64,000 nt of DNA from RPQJ01 sp963754535 (lineage in GTDB: Bacteria; Pseudomonadota; Gammaproteobacteria; Steroidobacterales; Steroidobacteraceae), in the NCBI GenBank assembly GCA_963754535.1, contig CAVWGG010000021.1, positions 74,285 through 138,284 on the forward strand. Direction: 5' to 3'. Positions 1 to 7,590 of this stretch are shown here, one piece after another (the first letter of the stretch is position 1; each line of letters starts with the position of its first letter). Position numbers and translations under genes: made by a program. The notes beneath the pieces were generated by a model, which did not search any database, was not told where the DNA came from, and worked only from the letters and a program-made list of their open reading frames with translations.

Positions 1-681
1 GTCCTTGTCGGCGCCAATGCGCTGCAGGCGCGGAACATCGATCATGCCGCCGGGCAGGAACGCCTCGGCGTCGGTGATTTCCCAGCGCAACTGCTTGTAC
101 AGCGTCATGAGATTGCGCAGGTCGATGAAAGAAGCGAAGAATTCCCGGACGGGCGGACGCAGGCGGGCATCGTTCGTGCACCCGAGATAGTTCCGGGTGA
201 GCCGCGTCTCGAAGCCCTTGAGCCCCGCCTCTGCGTAGGCGCGTCGCAGCGATCCTGCGTCACCGTCGGCCGGCCCCAGGGCAGACGCAATGGCCGCGAC
301 TGCGGCCGGAACATCGGCTCCCTGCGACAGCGCCGTGCGCAATGCGTCGGCGACCTGGCTTGCCGCAAGCAGGCGGGCGATCTCTGCATTCCGCTGCACA
401 GCCTTGTAGCGAAGGCACAGCACGAGGGTCTTGAGTTCGAACAACCCGAGCATCGGATCGACGCGCGCACGCAGCCGACGATTCGCCTGGCTTCGCAGCC
501 AGCCCAGCTCGCGCAGGAATCGTTCCCAGATGACGTCGTCAGTTACACCCGGCGGCAAGCCGCGCGCTCGGATCGCGCTCCACTCCGCTGTCAGCACCGC
601 GCGCCGGGCACGCACCCGCGCCAGGAGGTAGTCCGTCGGGTAGCCGTCGGAGGCGATGTCACGCAGCAGTTCGCTGAACAT
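1..681 (-). CDS. ntpC: V/A-type ATPase subunit C (AC39/d family), C-terminus outside window
   Basis: The minus-strand frame is open from the ATG at 679-681 to the window edge (227 codons, no stop). It encodes a helical protein with the pattern of the V-ATPase AC39/subunit d family: a start like MFSELLRDIASDGYP, then LFELKTLVLCLRYKAV and DLRNLMTLYKQLRW. In the family this subunit caps the membrane rotor and couples it to the central stalk. It follows the subunit E gene with a 23-base overlap, which fits the archaeal-type H-I-K-E-C-F-A-B-D gene order; the remaining genes should lie beyond base 1. The identity rests largely on position plus these motifs. Confidence 0.8.
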   Translation of the reverse strand, partial: MFSELLRDIASDGYPTDYLLARVRARRAVLTAEWSAIRARGLPPGVTDDVIWERFLRELGWLRSQANRRLRARVDPMLGLFELKTLVLCLRYKAVQRNAEIARLLAASQVADALRTALSQGADVPAAVAAIASALGPADGDAGSLRRAYAEAGLKGFETRLTRNYLGCTNDARLRPPVREFFASFIDLRNLMTLYKQLRWEITDAEAFLPGGMIDVPRLQRIGADKD

Positions 682-1243
682 TTGCTTTCGCGAGCAGGTC
701 GTTGATCAGGCTCGGCAGCAGGTCGGGCCAGGCCGATTCCAGGCGTGTCTCGAGCGTATTGCTCACGCGGATCCGCCCAGCGTCGGCCTCCACCTCCAAT
801 CCACCGCAAATGGCTGGATCGCACACGACTTCGGCAGTTGGGAACCGTGCACACGCGGCCTCCCGATCGCCTGGATTCACGCGGACGCGCTGCCAGTCTC
901 GCTGCGGCAGCTCGCGGACCAGCGCCTGGAAAAGCTCGGCACCGCTTGCCTCGCGCAGATGCGGCAGTTCCGCGACTGCAAGCCCGTGGAGTCGACCTGC
1001 GAGAACGAGTGCCGTCTGCGCACGAATTTCGCGGGCGCGATGCCCGCCCTCGCCGATTGCATCGTCCTGCAGCTTGCGCGCGAGCGCGGCAGCCGCCTCC
1101 GTTTCCCGCAGGTGTTGCTGCTCGAGCGCGTGCGACAGTTCGAGGCGATAGGCCTCAGCCTGAGCCCGCACATCGCTCCAGAGCGATGCGACATCCTCGG
1201 TCGCCCTGCTGCGCAGCGACTCGACCAGCGCCGCCCTGCCCAT
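659..1243 (-). CDS. ntpE: V/A-type ATPase subunit E (peripheral stalk)
   Basis: This 194-residue protein has a long charged helical N-terminal half (roughly residues 1-95, Ala/Arg/Glu-rich coiled coil) and a globular C-terminal part, the layout of the V-ATPase E peripheral-stalk subunit. The C-terminal segment with DWQRVRVNP, GGLEVEADAGRIRVSNTLETRLE and a final LLPSLINDLL resembles the conserved GG-hydrophobic-D end of the family (typically GGxxxxxxDGxIxxxNTxxxRLE). It is three bases downstream of the subunit K gene and overlaps the subunit C gene by 23 bases, so all three are probably translated from one mRNA. Confidence 0.88.
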   Translation of the reverse strand: MGRAALVESLRSRATEDVASLWSDVRAQAEAYRLELSHALEQQHLRETEAAAALARKLQDDAIGEGGHRAREIRAQTALVLAGRLHGLAVAELPHLREASGAELFQALVRELPQRDWQRVRVNPGDREAACARFPTAEVVCDPAICGGLEVEADAGRIRVSNTLETRLESAWPDLLPSLINDLLAKANVQRTAA

Positions 1244-1246
1244 CGC

Positions 1247-1480
1247 TCACACCTGCAGCAGGATCATCGCGGCGATCACGAAACCCAGGATCACGATGGT
1301 TTCCGGGATCGCGAGCAGGATGATGATCGTCGCCGTCAACTCCGGCTTCTCGGCCAGGGCCCCTGCCCCGGAAGCCCCGATCCGCGACTGCACCCAGGCA
1401 GTGGCGAGCGCGCTGATCCCCAGCGCGAGTGCGGCAGCGAAGGCCATCAGGACCTTGTCCCAGTGCACGACGGCATCCAT
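1247..1480 (-). CDS. ntpK: V/A-type ATPase subunit K (membrane rotor ring)
   Basis: This 77-residue protein is almost wholly hydrophobic and forms one helical hairpin. The second helix carries the motif LAIPETIVILGFVIA, in which Glu60 is the expected ion-binding carboxylate. Single-hairpin K subunits are usual in archaeal-type ATPases; eukaryotic ones are duplicated. The ATG at 1478-1480 gives the normal short N-terminus. An upstream extension would overlap subunit I and has no family support. Whether the ring uses H+ or Na+ cannot be decided from this reading. Confidence 0.92.
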   Translation of the reverse strand: MDAVVHWDKVLMAFAAALALGISALATAWVQSRIGASGAGALAEKPELTATIIILLAIPETIVILGFVIAAMILLQV

Positions 1481-1490
1481 GGTTCTCTCC

Positions 1491-3359
1491 TCAGTCGACC
1501 TTCTTGAGCGGCTCGTAGCGCCGGCCGCCGGTTTCGATGAACTTGCCGAAGAACTCGACGTAATGCAGGCGCAGCGCGTGGATGGTCGGCGCGAACACGC
1601 CGAGCAGGATATTGAACGCATGCAGCAGCACAGCGACCGCGATACCCATCCAGACGCTGCCGGCGGCGCCGGCGAGCTCGTTGGCGACGTACGCGAGCAG
1701 CACCGACGCGAGGCCGACGGCCATGATGCGCGCGTAGGACACGATGTTGCCGAGGTGCCGGAGCAACTCGAAAGGCGCCAGCAGTCCGCCCGTCAGCAGC
1801 AGCACCGGGCCGATCACCAGCATCGCCATCAGCAGTGGCTTCCTGAGCAGTGCGGCGACCGGTGCGAAATAGGACGCGAGCACTCCCGCCATGCAGAGCA
1901 AGGCCAGGATGCTGAACAGCCTGGCCATCGCTTCGCGCTTCCGGTGTCCCTTCAGTGACGAGACGATGCCCAGGACCAGCCCGACGAGCACGTGGACGGC
2001 GCCGACAGCCAGCGCGAAGTAGAGCATCGGCACGATCGACGTGCGCCTGTCGATGCAGGCCGGGCCGAGGCCCAGCCACTGCGCGCCCAGTTCACCGAAG
2101 CACTCGCCGTACAGCGCCCCGAAAATGATCGAGTAAACGGAGGCAACCGCCAGGATCTGCCCGACCTGCTGCAGCGTTCGGCGGCCCCTGGCGAACACGA
2201 CGAGACCGATCGCCACCAGCAACAACACGAGCCCATAGCCGATGTCGCCGAGGATCATGCCGAAGAACAAGGGGAAGAAGATGCCGATGAACGGCGTGGG
2301 ATCGATCGAGGAGTACCGGGGCGTCGGCAAGGGGCGCAGCAACAGTTCAAAGGGCTTGAAGTACGCGGGGTTGCGCAATGCCACCGGTACCTCGTCGAGG
2401 TCCTGCTGCAGGATCTCGCGCTCCTCGACGACCACGGTCTCGCCGTGTTTCGCGACGAGCGTCTTGCGCAGCCCCTCCACGCTCGCGGATGGCATCCAGC
2501 CGTAGAGCACGAAACAGCGGTCGGTTTCGTACATTGACGCGCTGGTCCGCAGCAGCGCAAGGCGACGGCGCAGCCAGTCCCTTACGTTCTCGTAGAGTCC
2601 CCGCCATGAAAGCGCGAAGTCCCGGGCCTCCTTGTCGAGCGCCGCCACGTCGGCCCCCAGCGCCTCCTGACGTGCCCGTGTGGCCCGGATCTTCTCCGGC
2701 AACGACAGCCCTTCCAGATACGCAGGCAGAGCGATCTCCGGAATGCGATTGTCGCGCAACCCTTCCTTGAGTTTGGTGGCGAGGTCCTTTTCCGTCGTGA
2801 GCAACCCGATGTAGGAACCATCCTCGGCACGTGCGGTGCGCACCTCCGCGCCCAGCAGCAAGCGGCCTGCAACGCGTGTAAGTTGCTCCAGCGCGGCGGG
2901 ATCACTGACTTCGACACCGATGAACTCCAGGCCCGCGCCGTCGGCGCCCTTGGGTGCCAGCGATTCGACGGTCGAGAGGAACACGGCGTAGCGGACGAGT
3001 TGCGCCAGCTCCCCTTGCAGCGCTTCCCGTCGGCGCTCGCGCTCCTCGGCGGACTGGACGTGCTTGCCGATCACCGCCGCGATGGAGTTCACTGCACTCG
3101 GCGCACTCAGGTGAGACTCCCGTGTCTCGACGTCGGGCAGCAGGGCAAGCAGCCGATCGACCTTCACGCTCAGGTCCTCGAGGAACAGCCTTTCGGCCAG
3201 CATCCTGCCGTCGAGGGCAAGCGGGTGGACCTGGAGCGCGGCGCCTTCGTCGATTCGTCCCTTGATCTCCGGATCGATCTGCAGGACCTCGGCACGCTCG
3301 ATTGTTTCGAGCACGGGCAACATCTCGTTGCGGGGACCGGTGATCTCGACCTTGGACAT
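1491..3359 (-). CDS. ntpI: V/A-type ATPase subunit I (membrane stator)
   Basis: A 622-residue protein with a long cytoplasmic helical half (residues 1 to about 340) and a C-terminal membrane half with about seven hydrophobic segments, as in subunit a/I, the stator against which the K ring turns. The stretch FFPLFFGMILGDIGYG is a clear hallmark of the family, and an Arg in the later helix region (RHLGNIVSYARIMAVGLA) matches the expected proton/sodium-path arginine. The start chosen is the ATG at 3357-3359 (MSKVEITGPR), one base after the stop of the H-like gene. The same frame stays open upstream but only overlaps that gene. Confidence 0.95.
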   Translation of the reverse strand: MSKVEITGPRNEMLPVLETIERAEVLQIDPEIKGRIDEGAALQVHPLALDGRMLAERLFLEDLSVKVDRLLALLPDVETRESHLSAPSAVNSIAAVIGKHVQSAEERERRREALQGELAQLVRYAVFLSTVESLAPKGADGAGLEFIGVEVSDPAALEQLTRVAGRLLLGAEVRTARAEDGSYIGLLTTEKDLATKLKEGLRDNRIPEIALPAYLEGLSLPEKIRATRARQEALGADVAALDKEARDFALSWRGLYENVRDWLRRRLALLRTSASMYETDRCFVLYGWMPSASVEGLRKTLVAKHGETVVVEEREILQQDLDEVPVALRNPAYFKPFELLLRPLPTPRYSSIDPTPFIGIFFPLFFGMILGDIGYGLVLLLVAIGLVVFARGRRTLQQVGQILAVASVYSIIFGALYGECFGELGAQWLGLGPACIDRRTSIVPMLYFALAVGAVHVLVGLVLGIVSSLKGHRKREAMARLFSILALLCMAGVLASYFAPVAALLRKPLLMAMLVIGPVLLLTGGLLAPFELLRHLGNIVSYARIMAVGLASVLLAYVANELAGAAGSVWMGIAVAVLLHAFNILLGVFAPTIHALRLHYVEFFGKFIETGGRRYEPLKKVD

Positions 3360-3360
3360 C

Positions 3361-3690
3361 CTAACCAGCACGGGATGACCTCGGGACGATGCAGGCGATG
3401 TGCCGGGTGACGAGGCTTCGCAACGCCTCATCGTCCAGTTGTTCGATGGCTCGTGTCGCGTCCTGCGCCTGGCTCACGATCTCCGCGGCGCTCTTGCCTG
3501 CAGCCTCGCGCGCTGCAGCTTCGCCCTGGCTCGAACTGCCTTGCAGGCGACCCATCTCGGTGGCGTGTTCCGCCTGTAGCTGGCGCCGGGCATCCTCGAG
3601 CCACTGGCTCGCTTTCTCGCGCTCGGCGTCGAGCTTCTCCCGGATTTCCTCTTCGACGCCGAGGATCTCTTGCAGGGTGCTTTGCTGCAT
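3361..3690 (-). CDS. V/A-type ATPase subunit H/G-like coiled-coil protein, first gene of the operon
   Basis: This 109-residue protein is nearly all charged helix (start MQQSTLQEILGVEEEIREKL), with a regular Ala/Glu/Lys/Arg pattern that predicts a coiled coil. In Methanosarcina-type operons (ahaHIKECFABDG) the gene before subunit I encodes subunit H, which pairs with subunit E in the peripheral stalk. Position and pattern support the same role here. An upstream in-frame start would add about 29 residues of uncharacteristic sequence, so the ATG at 3688-3690 is preferred. Sequence alone would not separate it from other coiled coils. Confidence 0.72.
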   Translation of the reverse strand: MQQSTLQEILGVEEEIREKLDAEREKASQWLEDARRQLQAEHATEMGRLQGSSSQGEAAAREAAGKSAAEIVSQAQDATRAIEQLDDEALRSLVTRHIACIVPRSSRAG

Positions 3691-3896
3691 CGGGCGGAAC
3701 CAGGCCGCTACGGCCTGCGAGGGCTTACATTCGGCAGATCCAATGCCCCGTTTAAAAATTCTAGTCCGTACTGGCACATGGGCAATCAGGGGTTGAGGCA
3801 GTCCGCAAGGTTGGTGGGGGGACGTGAGGATGCGACTGAGTCCAGAACACTCGTGCGAGCGTCCACGAGATCAAGCCGCCCCAGGCGTGCCAACGG
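3691..3896. other. Intergenic region upstream of the V-ATPase operon
   Basis: This 206-base stretch has no convincing gene. It contains a short AT-rich patch near 3748-3765 that could hold a minus-strand promoter for the ATPase operon, but I see no clean -35/-10 pair. Confidence 0.4.
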
Positions 3897-4811
3897 CTAC
3901 TGGACGGTCTGTTGACGCACGTACTCGCTGCGCTTCATCGCGAAATAGGTGTCGCGGTCGATTTCGCGGAGCTGGCGGGGGTAGAGTTCCGTGGCATTGA
4001 ACCAGCGCTCCAGGCTCTGTTCGAAGCGCGCCGGGGCGGGCGTCGTGAGCGCGCCGAGATAGGCGTCGATGGCCAGGAAATATCTCATGGTGTTGCGCTC
4101 GATCGCACCTCGAACGCCGCCAATGAACCTGGGTTGCGGTTTGTTCCGGTCCCCGATGACCGTGAAGCCGACCTTGTCGCTGCCCGATGTCGCGAGGTAC
4201 GTCTCCATCGCCAGGCGACCCACAAACCCATAGGTGTAGGAATACCGCAGGTGCACGAACGAACGCCCGCCCTCCAGTCCTACAGCCTCGAGGGAGATGC
4301 GGTAATTGGCCGTGCCCAGCGGTCCCTTGCGGGCCTTGAGTTCGACGTCCACGTAGTCTGGACGCGACGCCGCAATGCCGAAGGTGAACTCGACTCGATG
4401 GGCGCTGCTCAGTGGCTGGTCGAAATTTCTGCCGATTGCGGTCAAGAGCACGGTGCGCCCGTCACGTGAGGCGGGACGACAGTACTTGACGTTGAGGTGC
4501 AGGATGAGCGCGTCGCACCAGTTTGCCGCGCTGGAGAATGCGTCGCTGACCGCAGCGATCGGGTAGTCGACGACGGCATAGACGTCGCCTCGCGAAGCGC
4601 CTGGGCTTTCCACGGATTCGACGTGGAGATGCTGCGGGAACGGGCTGTGTTCGAGTTGCTCGCTCAATGCCGCATGACGGGCCTGCAGGGCCGATGCCGG
4701 ATCCGCTTCCGGCCCCGCGCGCGCGGCCAACGGTGCACACGCCCATGCCAGCAAGATCGCAACGCGCCCGATCATTCGCAGCCGGCAGGAAATAGCTGCC
4801 ACTCGCCTCAT
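3897..4811 (-). CDS. Exported protein of unknown function, START/SRPBCC-like features
   Basis: The 304-residue product begins with a basic stretch, a hydrophobic core (MIGRVAILLAWACAPLAARA) and an AxA-type cleavage region, so it should be exported. The body contains DVYAVVDYPIAAVSDAFSS and a later FVHLRYSYTYGF, suggesting a START/SRPBCC-like lipid- or ligand-binding fold, but I do not recognise a named family. A GGAGG lies 11 bases before the ATG at 4809-4811; a second ATG at residue 13 lacks a ribosome binding site. It is monocistronic between the ATPase operon and the caleosin gene. Confidence 0.75.
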   Translation of the reverse strand: MRRVAAISCRLRMIGRVAILLAWACAPLAARAGPEADPASALQARHAALSEQLEHSPFPQHLHVESVESPGASRGDVYAVVDYPIAAVSDAFSSAANWCDALILHLNVKYCRPASRDGRTVLLTAIGRNFDQPLSSAHRVEFTFGIAASRPDYVDVELKARKGPLGTANYRISLEAVGLEGGRSFVHLRYSYTYGFVGRLAMETYLATSGSDKVGFTVIGDRNKPQPRFIGGVRGAIERNTMRYFLAIDAYLGALTTPAPARFEQSLERWFNATELYPRQLREIDRDTYFAMKRSEYVRQQTVQ

Positions 4812-4924
4812 GCAGGCATCGTCCTCCAGGCGGAGACCGGCTCGATACTGTCGTACCGCGGGCCGCCAGTCGCCTCGGTAGGCCTACAGCGGATTCACAC
4901 CGCGACCAACGCCGCGGGTGCGTG

Positions 4925-5578
4925 CTAGACGCGTTCTCTTGCCAGCCTGTAGAAGAGCGTGCCGTCGTAGAACGACTTGATCCGGGCGACGCTCAACGCG
5001 GGCACCGAACGGTCACCCTCGACGGCGTGCGTGTCGGCCGCGATCATCAGCAACAGCTGCCACTCCGCAATCGCCGCTACGTAGCCCGCGAGCGTCTCAC
5101 GGTTCGCCTTGATCATCCGCGTGAGCTCGGTCGCCGTGAACGCCTTGTCGCCGTTGCGATCCACCGTCGAATGCACGCCGAAGACCTTGTCGAAGCGCCT
5201 GGCGTTGAACCGGCCCCGCTTGTCCAGGATGCCGGTATCACCGTCGTGCTTGCCCTTCTGGGCGTTCTCGATGTCGACGTTCATGGCCAGCAACGAGCCG
5301 CGCGTCTGCAGGCTCAAGCCTGCGACGATGGTGAGCGCGGCAGCCTCGGCCACGCCAATCGGCAGGCCCAGGGCCTTGAGCCCGCGCGTGCACTCCGCGA
5401 GGCCGATGCCGCGGTCGCCGTCGTCATCGAAGAACGACAAGTGCCGCTGCAGCGTGGTGTCGGAGGTGCGGCTGCGCGCCTTCAGTGTGCGAGGCAGTGC
5501 ACCCGCCTCCTTGCCTCCCGCCTTGCGACGGGAGGCCGAGGCTTTCGCCCGCCTTGGGGCTGCTTGCGCAAGCGTCAA
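4925..5578 (-). CDS. Caleosin-family protein (putative calcium-binding haem peroxygenase)
   Basis: The 217-residue product aligns by eye with plant and fungal caleosins from about residue 43 to the end: LQRHLSFFDDDGD, then NAQKGKHDGDTGILDKRGRF, then WQLLLMIAADTH and FYDGTLF. In plant peroxygenases two invariant histidines bind haem; their counterparts here are His46 (LQRH before FFD) and His111 (KGKHDGD). The first EF-hand loop is at residues 51-62 (D, D, D at 1/3/5, E at 12), and a second EF-hand-like loop at 140-151 (VDRNGDKAFTATE) is extra. The middle hydrophobic segment (about 76-98) lacks the plant proline knot, so oil-body anchoring is not expected. The N-terminal 40 residues are basic and low complexity. 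The start is TTG, overlapping the upstream stop as TTGA, with GGAG five bases before it. Confidence 0.85.
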   Translation of the reverse strand: MTLAQAAPRRAKASASRRKAGGKEAGALPRTLKARSRTSDTTLQRHLSFFDDDGDRGIGLAECTRGLKALGLPIGVAEAAALTIVAGLSLQTRGSLLAMNVDIENAQKGKHDGDTGILDKRGRFNARRFDKVFGVHSTVDRNGDKAFTATELTRMIKANRETLAGYVAAIAEWQLLLMIAADTHAVEGDRSVPALSVARIKSFYDGTLFYRLARERV

Positions 5579-5742
5579 GACGGCTCCGATATCTTCGCCA
5601 GCGCTTCCGCGGCAGGCTGGATCTCGGAACTGTCCACCGCGAAGTCGCCGTCACGCATGGTCCGTGCGGCTTCGTCGATGGTCATGTCCGGGCTGACGAC
5701 CTTGACGTCCCGGCTCATCAGGTCCTTGAGTTGATGATGCAT
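5575..5742 (-). CDS. Short protein with a half CBS domain, coupled to the caleosin gene
   Basis: This 55-residue frame is shorter than usual annotation limits but has a good ribosome binding site (AGGAGA, nine bases before the ATG at 5740-5742). It starts MHHQLKDLMSRDVKVVSPDM and continues TIDEAARTMRDGDFAV, which is the standard opening of a CBS-domain protein (MxxDVxxVxPdxTidEAaxxMrdxdfg). After Val37 the CBS pattern stops and a short tail (EIQPAAEALAKISEPS) follows. A complete CBS pair would need about 120 residues, so this is a truncated remnant or a small regulatory peptide. Its TGA overlaps the TTG start of the caleosin gene, so translation is probably coupled. Confidence 0.65.
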   Translation of the reverse strand: MHHQLKDLMSRDVKVVSPDMTIDEAARTMRDGDFAVDSSEIQPAAEALAKISEPS

Positions 5743-5865
5743 CCTTGTCTCCTGTGATCAAGATTCGCGCAGCAGACGAGGCCGCGCAGGCTGTCCAACA
5801 CGTGGGTATTCCAGCACCTGCGGAGGCCGCAGTCGGTGCGGTGGCGTACGATCGACGCAGAGCCG

Positions 5866-6357
5866 TCAGTGGTGCGACAGGCGATCGATCTCGGCGAAGA
5901 AACTGCGGCGCCCGCCAGTCAAGCCAAGCGCCTTCCAGGTTGGCGCGAGCCTGACGACACGGTCCTTGAACGCGTCTTCGTAATATTCGTGGTCGAGGTA
6001 GCCCTGCTGGAACTGGTAGTGCATGTTGTCCCAGTGCGTCTGCTGGGCGATCTGCCACATCCGGAACCGCCCGCGTTCCGCTTCGGTCAGCGCATCCAGC
6101 GCATTGACGTCCCCGGGATAGCCGAGTTCTGTCAGCTTGATGATGATCGGTCCGATGAACTCCGAATCGGCGGCCTGCACCAGCATGGCCTGCAACGCAT
6201 CGGAACGCACCTGGTAGGTCTGCGCGAGCGCGAGCTTGCGGGCCTCTTCCATGGCACGGGTGTTCTGGCCGATCTGCTTGGCGAGGTAGATCAGCGTGAC
6301 GACTACGGCCAGTGCCCCGACGACCTCGCCGATCGCTCCCCAGTCCTGCAGCGTCAT
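5866..6357 (-). CDS. Small membrane-anchored protein of unknown function
   Basis: The 163-residue protein opens with WGAIGEVVGALAVVVTLIYLAKQI, a single membrane helix followed by a soluble, mainly helical domain rich in aromatic and acidic residues (FQQGYLDHEYYEDAF). Similar short proteins with the GEVVGALAVVVTLIYLA anchor recur in proteobacteria without a known function. The start at 6355-6357 is preferred over an ATG nine codons upstream because GGAGG sits nine bases before it. Confidence 0.75.
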   Translation of the reverse strand: MTLQDWGAIGEVVGALAVVVTLIYLAKQIGQNTRAMEEARKLALAQTYQVRSDALQAMLVQAADSEFIGPIIIKLTELGYPGDVNALDALTEAERGRFRMWQIAQQTHWDNMHYQFQQGYLDHEYYEDAFKDRVVRLAPTWKALGLTGGRRSFFAEIDRLSHH

Positions 6358-6458
6358 AGGGTGTCCTCCGTGAAAAGGGTGCACACAGTCATGCGCTCCC
6401 TATTTCACGCCGCAGCGGGCTGCGCTGCAACGCTCACCCAACGTGTGATGCGGTCCGC

Positions 6459-7325
6459 CTAAAGGGCGGCGACCCGGTTCCGCGACTCGACCCAGGTCCG
6501 GACTCGCTTGGCATCCGCGATCCGCGTGTACTTGCCATACGAGTTGAGCAGCACCATCACGACCGGGCGGCCGTCGATGACGGTCTGCATGACGAGACAG
6601 CGCCCCGCTTCCGGGATGTAGCCGGTCTTCTGCACGTCGACCTGCCAGGCCGGGTTGGTGACCAGCAGGTTGGTATTGCGGAACTCGAGTTGCCGCCGGT
6701 TGACGGTCACCGTGTGGCGGGCAGAGGTCGAGTAGTCCCGGATCGTCCGGTTGCCTGCAGACGCCAGCACCAGTTTCGCCAGGTCGGCGGGGCTGGCCAC
6801 GTTGCGGCTCGACAAGCCCGTGGGCTCGACGAAGCGCGCCGAAGTCATGCCGAGTGCGGCGGCCTTCTTGTTCATCGCCTGCACGCAAGCGCGCAGGCCG
6901 CGCGGATAGGATCGGCACAGCGCGTACGCGGCACGGTTCTCGGACGACATCAGCGCCAGGTGCAGCAGGTTCCGCCGGCTCAGCTTGTAACCGGAGGCGA
7001 GGCGTGAGGCATTGCCGGCGGTGCCACGCACGTCATCGGCGTTGATGGTCACGACCTGGTCCATCGACTGGCCGGCCTCGAGCACGACCAGGGCCGTCAT
7101 CAGCTTGGTGATCGAAGCGATCGGCACGGCGATACGTTCATCGCGCGCCGCGAGCACCGCGGAAGCCGACTCGTCGAGGATGTAGTACGCGTGGGAGCGC
7201 ACGTCGGGGATCGTCCGGGGCGGCACGGCGCCTTGTGGGGCAGCCAGGGCGGCAAGAGGCACGAACACGGTCAGCAGGAGGCCCGCCAACGCCATCGAAC
7301 CCTTTTTCCTGCGCCACTGATGCAT
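6459..7325 (-). CDS. pbpG: D-alanyl-D-alanine endopeptidase (S11 family, PbpG-like)
   Basis: The 288-residue precursor has a signal peptide (MHQWRRKKGSMALAGLLL, ending near ALA) and all three motifs of S11 serine peptidases: SxxK in ASITKLMTAL, SxN in MSSENRAAYAL, and KTG in DVQKTGYIPEAG. The short length without a C-terminal beta domain matches PbpG-type endopeptidases that cut peptidoglycan cross-links in the periplasm, rather than DacA carboxypeptidases. The ATG at 7323-7325 has AGGAG 11 bases upstream. An in-frame start 45 codons upstream adds a second hydrophobic patch and is less likely. It diverges from the GGDEF-EAL gene across a CRP-like site. Confidence 0.88.
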   Translation of the reverse strand: MHQWRRKKGSMALAGLLLTVFVPLAALAAPQGAVPPRTIPDVRSHAYYILDESASAVLAARDERIAVPIASITKLMTALVVLEAGQSMDQVVTINADDVRGTAGNASRLASGYKLSRRNLLHLALMSSENRAAYALCRSYPRGLRACVQAMNKKAAALGMTSARFVEPTGLSSRNVASPADLAKLVLASAGNRTIRDYSTSARHTVTVNRRQLEFRNTNLLVTNPAWQVDVQKTGYIPEAGRCLVMQTVIDGRPVVMVLLNSYGKYTRIADAKRVRTWVESRNRVAAL

Positions 7326-7464
7326 GTCGTCGATTGCTCCTGCGCGAGTCTCGCAGGCCCGAGTCGCTCGCGAATCGCGCGAACTCGTGCCAAGGCGGGC
7401 GGTAGCCTGCCACAAAGCAGGAAAAAAGCCACACATCAGTCGACAGAACACTCGCTTCATCTCA

Positions 7465-7480
7465 TGTGAACCACGTCACA
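7465..7480. promoter_or_regulatory. CRP/Clp-type binding site (TGTGA-N6-TCACA)
   Basis: The sequence TGTGA-ACCACG-TCACA is a perfect consensus CRP-family half-site pair, and the palindrome extends to CATGTGA...TCACATG at 7463-7482. It lies in the divergent gap between pbpG (starts 7325) and the GGDEF-EAL gene (starts about 7591). In Xanthomonas the homologue Clp binds this same site and is itself inhibited by c-di-GMP. Regulation of either gene here is inference. Confidence 0.7.
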
Positions 7481-7590
7481 TGCGTGGCTGACATTTCCGT
7501 GCGGCGGTCACAGACGATTCCCGGCTGCCTGAGGCTAGATGTACCGAACCTAAAGAGCTGCCGGTTTTGGGGAAGGCTCGCAGAAAAAAC

